Shown piece after piece: positions 1-4,758 of a DNA stretch of 7,893 nt. Source of the stretch: Methanoregula sp. (GTDB taxonomy: Archaea; Halobacteriota; Methanomicrobia; Methanomicrobiales; Methanospirillaceae); contig JALOBP010000114.1 in the NCBI GenBank assembly GCA_023228295.1, positions 1 through 7,893 on the forward strand, read 5' to 3'. The notes beneath the pieces are model-generated. The model did not search any database and had not been told where the DNA came from. It saw nothing but the letters and a program-made list of their open reading frames with translations. The position numbers and the translations under genes are program-made. Numbering within the stretch: the first letter of the stretch is position 1; each line of letters begins with the position of its first letter.

Positions 1-1
1 A

Positions 2-58
2 ACACGAGATATTGTCAACAAATACTACAAGGATCCCGGTTTTGGGGATCTTCAATGA
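2..58 (+). CDS. possible 3' end of a gene entering from the left
   Basis: The frame starting at base 2 is open from the window edge to a TGA at 56-58 and encodes 18 residues ending in KYYKDPGFGDLQ. The composition is protein-like (charged and aromatic residues, a DPGFGD turn), unlike the other two plus frames. With so few codons the family cannot be named. It would converge on the minus-strand genes that end at 124. It could equally be chance open frame. Confidence 0.3.
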   Translation, partial: TRDIVNKYYKDPGFGDLQ

Positions 59-70
59 GCAAATAGTGGG

Positions 71-85
71 GGAAGGTATCCTTCC
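71..85. terminator. small perfect hairpin between converging genes
   Basis: GGAAGG, a TAT loop and CCTTCC form a perfect 6-bp stem in the 65-bp gap between the possible plus-strand gene end (58) and the minus-strand 44-aa gene (ends 124). Its position suits a bidirectional 3'-end structure. No T-run follows on either strand, so a termination role is only suggested. Confidence 0.22.
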
Positions 86-123
86 ATCTCACACCTCCAT
101 CCCGTAATAATCCCAACCACCTG

Positions 124-255
124 CTATGCTGTCACCGGGTCCACAACCCGGGCCATGACATACCCGGCCATCGCGACGAACAGGGTCCAGAACACTTTTT
201 TCACCTGCTCATTCTTCCCAGATGCATCGATGACCGCACCGGTATCTGCTTTCAT
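124..255 (-). CDS. 44-aa single-helix membrane protein, function unknown
   Basis: Starting at the ATG at 253-255, this frame encodes a 44-residue protein: a polar N-terminal half (MKADTGAVIDASGKNEQVKK), then one hydrophobic segment at about residues 21-36 (VFWTLFVAMAGYVMA) and a short RVVDPVTA tail. About two thirds of codons end in G or C, as expected for a real gene at this base composition. The frame stays open to 333, but the upstream part (serine, cysteine and leucine rich) does not look coding. The sequence AGGGA directly abuts the ATG, too close for a good ribosome site, and no TATA box is visible at the right distance. It lies 98 bp downstream of the signal peptidase gene on the same strand, so it may be co-transcribed with it. 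I do not recognise the family. Confidence 0.45.
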   Translation of the reverse strand: MKADTGAVIDASGKNEQVKKVFWTLFVAMAGYVMARVVDPVTA

Positions 256-353
256 TCCCTGCAGGATTAATTTTGCTGGAAGACACAAAGAGCGGCAGGA
301 GGATAATCCCCGGATCCCCGAATACCGGAACACAGGGATTTATCTATGCTTCT

Positions 354-1040
354 TCAGCGACTTCTTTTCTGGCCCGTTCCCTGTTCATTTGAACGCAGGT
401 ATATCTCGTGGAGTATCATCACAATGGCCATAACGATCACGACGATCCAGATATTGAGCGGGAAATACCCGATGAGAGGGATGGCAAAAAGGGCTTTCCC
501 TATCACCCATTCGTCCTTTACCGGCTCCAATATCCCGATCCCCTGGAGGCCGGCGAACTGATCGGGTACCGGGTTGTTATCGCCCCACGTGATATAGCCA
601 GGGTGGACTGCTGTGTAATTTTCACGGAGTTTTTCTCCTTTGATCTCAGTGACGGGCCCGACGTCAACGTGCTGGATCGCCCGGTGAATGATCGGGGTGA
701 CATTTGTCACGCCGTTCGGTCTGTAAATGATAACATCCCCATACTCGTCATACCGGGTATAGTTGGAAACTGAACCGTCCAGCCACGTCTGGAATGCACC
801 ATACCGGTCTTTCTGGACGACCACGACAAGATCCCCAACCTTCATATGAGGATCCATGCTTTTTGACTCGATAGCGACAACCGCAGGCCATGTCCCGCAG
901 ATCAGATAGAGAACCAGAGCGATTCCACCCACAACAGCTGCGATCCAGAGGAGATCACGTGCAAGAGAGACCGCCCAGTGATCGCTGGTCCGGAAAGATG
1001 TAATCAATCCGGGGAAATCCCGGATTCTCGTTTTTACCAT
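354..1040 (-). CDS. type I signal peptidase, archaeal/ER type (S26B)
   Basis: A 228-residue membrane serine protease that should cut signal peptides from secreted proteins on the outer face of the cytoplasmic membrane. The N-terminal 28 residues are cytoplasmic; helix 1 is about 30-49, and a second helix is near the C-terminus (about 189-211) with a basic tail. The catalytic serine is Ser61 in SKSMDP, followed by KVGDLVVV (box B). His119 lies in PIIHR, replacing the lysine of bacterial enzymes. The box TWGDNNPVPD carries Asp154 and Asp160, spaced six apart like the two aspartates I recall as important in the Methanococcus voltae enzyme. All catalytic positions are present and the length is normal for archaea, so it should be active. 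The ATG at 1040 has no Shine-Dalgarno sequence but lies close behind a TATA-like box. Its neighbours upstream encode likely substrates or lipoproteins, though lipoproteins are probably processed by another route. Confidence 0.93.
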   Translation of the reverse strand: MVKTRIRDFPGLITSFRTSDHWAVSLARDLLWIAAVVGGIALVLYLICGTWPAVVAIESKSMDPHMKVGDLVVVVQKDRYGAFQTWLDGSVSNYTRYDEYGDVIIYRPNGVTNVTPIIHRAIQHVDVGPVTEIKGEKLRENYTAVHPGYITWGDNNPVPDQFAGLQGIGILEPVKDEWVIGKALFAIPLIGYFPLNIWIVVIVMAIVMILHEIYLRSNEQGTGQKRSR

Positions 1041-1067
1041 TTTACCATCGTTTATGTTGATTCCATG

Positions 1068-1080
1068 GTAATTTAATCTG
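1068..1080 (-). promoter_or_regulatory. probable TATA box of the signal peptidase gene
   Basis: On the minus strand this reads CAGATTAAATTAC, a TATA-like box centred about 33 bp before the ATG at 1040. With the usual archaeal spacing of 26-27 bp, transcription would begin near 1046, giving a leader of only about six bases. This fits the missing ribosome-binding site. Position and composition are the only evidence. Confidence 0.35.
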
Positions 1081-1110
1081 ATACGCCATAGGGACAGAAT
1101 GAAGATAATT

Positions 1111-1173
1111 AAAAAAATTTGGTAATTGAACCTGTGTATGATTCATCTATGATTGAAGAGCCATTTCAATCAT
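1111..1173 (-). terminator. hairpin plus T-run after the membrane-anchored protein gene
   Basis: ATGATTGAA (1149-1157) and TTCAATCAT (1165-1173) form a perfect 9-bp stem with a 7-base loop, 11 bases past the stop of the gene ending at 1184. About 30 bases further along the minus strand is a run of seven T (A7 at 1111-1117 on the plus strand) in an AT-rich stretch. Archaeal termination depends mainly on the T-run; the hairpin may stabilise the 3' end. It separates this gene from the signal peptidase gene. Confidence 0.5.
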
Positions 1174-1183
1174 GTAACCTTGT

Positions 1184-1705
1184 TTAGATCTTCTCTCTTA
1201 CCAGGATCGCAAGGACAACTACAAGAAATGCCCCGAGTATCGCAGAAGTTAACAAAAACGTCTGGTCATGTTCACCCTGTTTAAAAAATCCAATATTTGT
1301 AGTGCTATGCGGAGGGATGGAAATCATCTGACGGTTGCTTACTCCTGAGAGGGGGTCGGTGGCAATCAGCATGAATGAACCTGACGGAAAATCCTCAACT
1401 GTGACAGACGTGCGGTACATACAGGTATTTTCTGATGTGCATTTATCATTCAGTCTTGGGATCGGGAACGTTCCCAGCCGTGAACCATCCGGTTCAAAAA
1501 ACACATAGACAATAATTTGTTCCGGGGGTTTATTGTATGAGACATATCCGTTCCAGGCAGCCGAGAACATAAGAGAGGCATTCTGACTCATGGAAGCATT
1601 CGTAATCTCAAAGAGAAGAGACGGCTGGACCGGTGGCGTGGATGCCGTACAAACCATGGGGAAGAAGAGGAGGCAAAGCCCTGCGAGAGGAATGATCCAT
1701 TGCAT
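1184..1705 (-). CDS. secreted, C-terminally membrane-anchored protein, function unknown
   Basis: With the ATG at 1703-1705 this is a 173-residue protein. Residues 1-21 (MQWIIPLAGLCLLFFPMVCTA) form a signal peptide with a plausible cut before STPP. The outside domain (about 22-145) is rich in alternating strands (IIVYVFFEPDG, GSFMLIATDP), suggesting a beta-sandwich. It has two cysteines six residues apart (89 and 95) that could pair, and N-glycosylation sequons NAS at 36 and 42. A C-terminal helix (about 149-168) ends in VREKI, placing a short tail in the cytoplasm. The frame remains open to 1843, but the extra 46 residues look non-coding and would bury the signal peptide. The chosen start is preceded by GGAG at a short spacing, whereas the upstream ATGs have no such site. 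I do not recognise a named family. It probably uses the neighbouring signal peptidase. Confidence 0.7.
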   Translation of the reverse strand: MQWIIPLAGLCLLFFPMVCTASTPPVQPSLLFEITNASMSQNASLMFSAAWNGYVSYNKPPEQIIVYVFFEPDGSRLGTFPIPRLNDKCTSENTCMYRTSVTVEDFPSGSFMLIATDPLSGVSNRQMISIPPHSTTNIGFFKQGEHDQTFLLTSAILGAFLVVVLAILVREKI

Positions 1706-1709
1706 ACTT

Positions 1710-1713
1710 CTCC
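1710..1713 (-). promoter_or_regulatory. Shine-Dalgarno site that decides the start at 1705
   Basis: The minus strand reads TGGAGAAGT directly before the ATG. GGAG can pair with the 16S rRNA tail, with a four-base spacer, which is short but usable. The longer in-frame ATGs at 1729, 1741 and 1843 have no comparable purine block. The remaining 260 bp up to the next gene (1714-1973) show no other clear signal apart from T-rich stretches near 1858-1866 on the minus strand. Confidence 0.4.
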
Positions 1714-1973
1714 AGCCTTCAGACCCCATGAAAAATGCCATATCCGTAAGGGGGTTGTAGGTCAGGATAAGGTTTGTGGTTACTGCTTTGGGCTTTATCT
1801 GAATCCATGGATACCAGTAACGAAAGGGAAAAAAATCTATCATTCGGACTACGAAAGATAAAAAAGAAAGCTGATTGGCTTTTTACTACAGGAGGATGAA
1901 CAAGTGATCATGGAGATAATGGCTGTCATCGCTCGGAACAAACTGCGATTTTTCATTGGAACGGCGTTTTTTT

Positions 1974-2543
1974 TTACTCCTTTACCTGAATGATATACGG
2001 ATTCTGGTCTATATCAATACCTTTAATGGAACCATAACTCATCGACAGTCCCTGCCAATTTTGAATGATCAGGGTGAAGTTATTTAACCCGGTCCTCATA
2101 CCACGTGTCAAATCTACAACCGGATGTTGGTGGGCATAGTGTTCAGGGGCATCGAATGTAGCTCCGCTTGGTTGAATTTTTATAAAATATCCATCGTCCG
2201 CATAAATCCCCGTGAGTAAAGATTTATCCCCGGAGATGTAAACACTACCCGTTCCATCCCAATAACACTGAAATACCATAGGATTCGATTGCGGAGTATT
2301 CTGGGGATATGCGGTACTATCAAAAGGTGTACCGGCCTTAACAAGGGGATTTATATTTCTCCAGTTGCCGATTATAGGAATATCTCCCGTTGATCTCACG
2401 GGGAATAATGTATCTGCAATTTGTGAAGTTGTCGGGGGATGAGAGGAAATTTTATTTTCTTTATAAACATTAATTGTTATGCATCCACAAAAAAGAATGA
2501 ATCCTAAAATGACAATTCCAATAATTATTTTATTAAAAATCAT
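1974..2543 (-). CDS. exported lipoprotein with a predicted beta-sandwich domain
   Basis: A 189-residue protein. Residues 1-20 form a hydrophobic signal with FCG before Cys21 (FCGC), a loose archaeal lipobox that would tether the mature protein to the outer face of the membrane by lipid. A linker rich in Pro, Ser and Thr (about 30-45) follows. The folded part has the ending DDGYFIKI ... LTRGMRTGLNNFTLIIQNWQG ... MSYGSIKGI, a pattern typical of jelly-roll, galactose-binding-like folds, in which one strand pair carries an 'aDDGy' turn and the last strands carry 'GxNxxtl'. I infer a sugar- or surface-binding role from this, and no more. There is no clear Shine-Dalgarno; an AT-rich box 27 bp before the ATG suggests a leaderless transcript. 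The gene and its upstream region are more AT-rich than its neighbours. Confidence 0.72.
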   Translation of the reverse strand: MIFNKIIIGIVILGFILFCGCITINVYKENKISSHPPTTSQIADTLFPVRSTGDIPIIGNWRNINPLVKAGTPFDSTAYPQNTPQSNPMVFQCYWDGTGSVYISGDKSLLTGIYADDGYFIKIQPSGATFDAPEHYAHQHPVVDLTRGMRTGLNNFTLIIQNWQGLSMSYGSIKGIDIDQNPYIIQVKE

Positions 2544-2566
2544 AGGGAGACATAAATCGTAACTTA

Positions 2567-2576
2567 TTGATAATTT
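2567..2576 (-). promoter_or_regulatory. possible TATA box of the lipoprotein gene
   Basis: The minus strand reads AAATTATCAA centred about 27 bp before the ATG at 2543, the distance expected for a leaderless archaeal transcript. The area is generally AT-rich, so chance occurrence is likely enough to keep confidence low. Confidence 0.3.
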
Positions 2577-2695
2577 GTTCGATTTTTTCCTTAAATTTCC
2601 TATTTTTTTTAAAAGATTTAGGTATGAAAATCCTGATTATTTTTTTGATTGTTATCATCAGGAGAATTCACGACGTAAAGTTCTGTTATTTTTTA

Positions 2696-2732
2696 CCTTT
2701 GTGATCCTTTGTGCTGGATCACAAAGGATCAC
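2696..2732. repeat. compound palindrome built from a CCTTTGTGAT decamer
   Basis: The left arm is CCTTTGTGAT followed by CCTTTGTG (2696-2713). After a short spacer the right side carries the same unit inverted, ATCACAAAGG followed by ATCAC (2718-2732). The core is a perfect 13-bp inverted repeat, GTGATCCTTTGTG (2701-2713) and CACAAAGGATCAC (2720-2732), with a six-base loop. GGATCAC/GTGATCC therefore occurs three times in 32 bp. It lies 234 bp before the HTH-PAS start and 157 bp before the lipoprotein start. Candidates are a two-fold operator, a REP-like dispersed element, or an RNA hairpin. No T-run follows on either side, which argues against a simple terminator. Confidence 0.75.
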
Positions 2733-2844
2733 TATGGATTTCTTCGATGATTCTTTTGAAACGTCTGGGCAGGTGATTTTATCCCGCACCATATGGTATA
2801 TGAGTAATACCCCCAACTCCGTAATAATTCCGACTGTTCTGATG

Positions 2845-2903
2845 TGTTGGCGTTTGGCTGAGGATTTTAACGAGGTGAAATATTACTCAACCAACCGCCA
2901 ACG
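2845..2903. repeat. 18-bp imperfect inverted repeat upstream of the HTH-PAS gene
   Basis: The left arm 2845-2862 (TGTTGGCGTTTGGCTGAG) pairs with 2886-2903 (CTCAACCAACCGCCAACG): 15 Watson-Crick pairs, one G-T pair and two mismatches around a 23-base loop. It is GC-rich inside an AT-rich region and ends 18 bp before the promoter of the next gene. It could be a hairpin in an RNA, an operator for a dimeric regulator, or part of a repeat element together with the palindrome at 2696-2732. Confidence 0.6.
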
Positions 2904-2920
2904 CAACAGCACCTTAGAAC

Positions 2921-2940
2921 AAAAGATTGAATTATTATAT
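2921..2940 (+). promoter_or_regulatory. archaeal promoter (BRE and TATA) of the HTH-PAS gene
   Basis: AAAAGATTGA, a purine-rich element like a BRE, runs directly into ATTATTATAT, a good archaeal TATA box. The TATA centre is about 29 bp before the ATG at 2966, so transcription should start at or within a few bases of the start codon. This supports the ATG at 2966 over the TTG at 2927, which lies inside the promoter itself. Confidence 0.5.
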
Positions 2941-2965
2941 CCTCACACACCAAAGAATTTCCAGA

Positions 2966-4627
2966 ATGGTTCTGAGTAGCGTCATTACTTCTCAAATCAA
3001 GGATATTTTGAAGAAGAATCCGCGGGGCATCAATATCATCCAAATAGCCAGTGAAACTGGAATTAACCGTAACACGGTGGGTAGATATCTCGAGAATCTT
3101 CTCGTATCAGGACAGGTTGAGATGCGCCGGTTCGGCATGGAAAAAATTTACACACTCTCCCTAAGGGTCCCGTTTTCAGCAGTTCTCTCCATTTCTTCAG
3201 AATTGGTCCTTCAGCTGGATAGCAACCTGAGAATTATCTATGCAAATGAACCATTTCTCAAGCTGGTCGGAGCTGATAGTAAAAACCTGATGGGGAAAAA
3301 TATCGAATATACTCCAGTCGCCTTCGTTTTTAACGATTTATTCACGGGGTTCGTTGAAAACATCAAGGGAGGAGTTTCTGGTCAAGAATGGTCCGGAGAA
3401 ATTGTCCTCCATACAAAAAATATCAACTTATTTTGCCGGATCGCACCCACGGTTTTTGATGATGGGCGTAAGGGAGTGACGGTCATTCTTGAGGATATTA
3501 CCTCAAGAAAGAAGGCCGAACAGAAAGTTGAGGAGAGTGAACGGCAATTCCGGTTGCTGGCGGAAAACTCTCTGGATATGATTGGCAGGATGAAACCGGA
3601 TTACACCCACACATACGTCTCCCCTGCTTACACGACCACCCTTGGCTACCTGCCGGAAGAAATCATCGGTAAAAGAGGTCAGCTTTTTATCCACCCGGAG
3701 GATGCCCATACTAAGGAATCCGGCGGGAACGTCCTGACACCTCAGAATTCTTCAGAAACGATTAGGTTCCGGGCAAAACACAAAGATGGTCACTATATAT
3801 GGGTCGAATCTACCGTCAGAGCTATTTTTGATGAAAAGACACGGGAATTATCAGAATATTATGCCGTCACACGGGATATCACGGAACGAAAACGTACGGA
3901 AGATGCATTGCGCGAGAGTGAAGCGACTGCACGCGCACTCATAAACGCACCGACAGATTCTGTCATATTAATGGACACACAGGGAATAATTCTGGCACTG
4001 AATGAGACAGCAGCTGCACGCTTCGGAAAGCGGAGCGATGAATTGATTGGCATCCTGGCAGATGATCTCCTGCCAAAAATGGTTGCAAAAACAAGAAAAA
4101 TGCTGATTACTCAGGTATTAGAAAAGAAAGAGATGGTGCGTTTTGAGGATGAACGCGACGGCAGATGGTTCGATACGGTTGCATATCCCGTGGTAAATGA
4201 TACTGGAGAAGTGAACAAGATTGCTATTATTGCCCGTGATATCACGGATCGACGGAACACTGAGGAAGCGTTCCTCCAGAGAGAACAGCGATTCCGTCAT
4301 CTCATCACAGCTATTAGAGATATTGTCTGGGAAACTGATGCACAGGCTCGTTTTGTATATGTTAGCCCACAGGTCGAAGCAATCCTTGGCTATAAACCAG
4401 ATGAACTGATCGGGCATGGCTCTCTTGAATTTCTCCATCCGGAGGCGATCAGCCTTACTGAAAAAAAATTTCGGACTTCGGAAACGAGACAGGAGAAATC
4501 TGTCCTTCATGTGTCCCGTTGGATTCATAAAGACGGCCATGATGTTTTTCTCGAAAGTAACGCAGTCCCGACATTTAACAGCAACGGTTCTTTCTCGGGT
4601 TTTATCGGGATCGATCGTAAACGATAG
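2966..4627 (+). CDS. winged-helix protein with four PAS domains, no kinase
   Basis: From the ATG at 2966 this is 553 residues, soluble, with no membrane helix. Residues about 5-65 are a winged helix-turn-helix (NPRGINIIQIASETGINRNT, recognition helix around 34-46). A methanogen-type PAS domain follows (about 72-178, starting VPFSAVLSISSELVLQLD and closing ILEDITSRKKAE). Then come three PAS/PAC units at about 192-308 (closing TRDITERKR), 320-428 (closing ARDITDRRN) and 440-553. There is no H-box, ATPase or receiver domain, so it is best read as a one-component regulator in which PAS sensing controls DNA binding. HTH-PAS proteins of this design are, as I recall, common in Methanomicrobiales. 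The last PAC motif is incomplete: it ends GIDRKR where family members read GIDRDITERKR, and the coil that normally follows lies beyond the stop. The protein may therefore be shortened. The frame is open from a TTG at 2927, which I reject as the start. Confidence 0.88.
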   Translation: MVLSSVITSQIKDILKKNPRGINIIQIASETGINRNTVGRYLENLLVSGQVEMRRFGMEKIYTLSLRVPFSAVLSISSELVLQLDSNLRIIYANEPFLKLVGADSKNLMGKNIEYTPVAFVFNDLFTGFVENIKGGVSGQEWSGEIVLHTKNINLFCRIAPTVFDDGRKGVTVILEDITSRKKAEQKVEESERQFRLLAENSLDMIGRMKPDYTHTYVSPAYTTTLGYLPEEIIGKRGQLFIHPEDAHTKESGGNVLTPQNSSETIRFRAKHKDGHYIWVESTVRAIFDEKTRELSEYYAVTRDITERKRTEDALRESEATARALINAPTDSVILMDTQGIILALNETAAARFGKRSDELIGILADDLLPKMVAKTRKMLITQVLEKKEMVRFEDERDGRWFDTVAYPVVNDTGEVNKIAIIARDITDRRNTEEAFLQREQRFRHLITAIRDIVWETDAQARFVYVSPQVEAILGYKPDELIGHGSLEFLHPEAISLTEKKFRTSETRQEKSVLHVSRWIHKDGHDVFLESNAVPTFNSNGSFSGFIGIDRKR

Positions 4628-4738
4628 AGTATGGCAGAGCTCGATGCAGCCTTTGATAGGGCAGCGTTTCATGACTGCGTGACCGTTTAGGCATTGCAGG
4701 GAGGAACACACTATCTGTTTTACTTGTAGGAGAGACCC

Positions 4739-4749
4739 AAAAAATAAAT
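4739..4749 (-). terminator. T-run ending the histidine kinase transcript
   Basis: On the minus strand ATTTATTTTTT begins ten bases after the kinase stop codon (TGA at 4759-4761). A T-rich tract close behind the stop is the usual archaeal intrinsic terminator. In the 131-bp convergent gap I see no comparably strong signal for the plus-strand PAS gene; TGTTTTAC at 4716-4723 is the best candidate. Confidence 0.5.
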
Positions 4750-4758
4750 CCTCATCAA

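Larger units (their letters stand above)
2544..2965. other. 422-bp AT-rich divergent intergenic region
   Basis: This gap lies between the diverging lipoprotein and HTH-PAS genes. A plus-strand frame is open at 2575-2979, but its translation (phenylalanine- and tyrosine-rich, with no domain and no start signal) looks like an AT-rich artefact, and its end overlaps the HTH-PAS gene. The gap contains a compound palindrome (2696-2732), a 10-bp palindrome ACCATATGGT (2788-2797), a long imperfect inverted repeat (2845-2903), and promoter-like boxes at each end. It could hold a regulatory region, a repeat element or a small RNA. Confidence 0.6.

Noticed and set aside
32..50. Inverted repeat GATCCC/GGGATC
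   Set aside because: Only six bases per arm, within a possible coding end and without a T-run; expected by chance.
408..773. 121-aa plus-strand open frame
   Set aside because: Antisense shadow of the signal peptidase gene, which has all its catalytic motifs.
1137..1154. Direct repeat TATGATT near the terminator hairpin
   Set aside because: Two seven-base copies in AT-rich DNA are too few and too short to mean a repeat array.
1706..1843. 46-residue N-terminal extension of the membrane-anchored protein
   Set aside because: It would place a non-coding-looking stretch before a good signal peptide, and the inner ATG has a GGAG site while the outer ones do not.
2575..2979. 134-aa plus-strand open frame in the intergenic region
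   Set aside because: AT-rich, Phe/Tyr-heavy translation with no domain or signal, contains the palindrome within it, and overlaps the promoter and start of the HTH-PAS gene.
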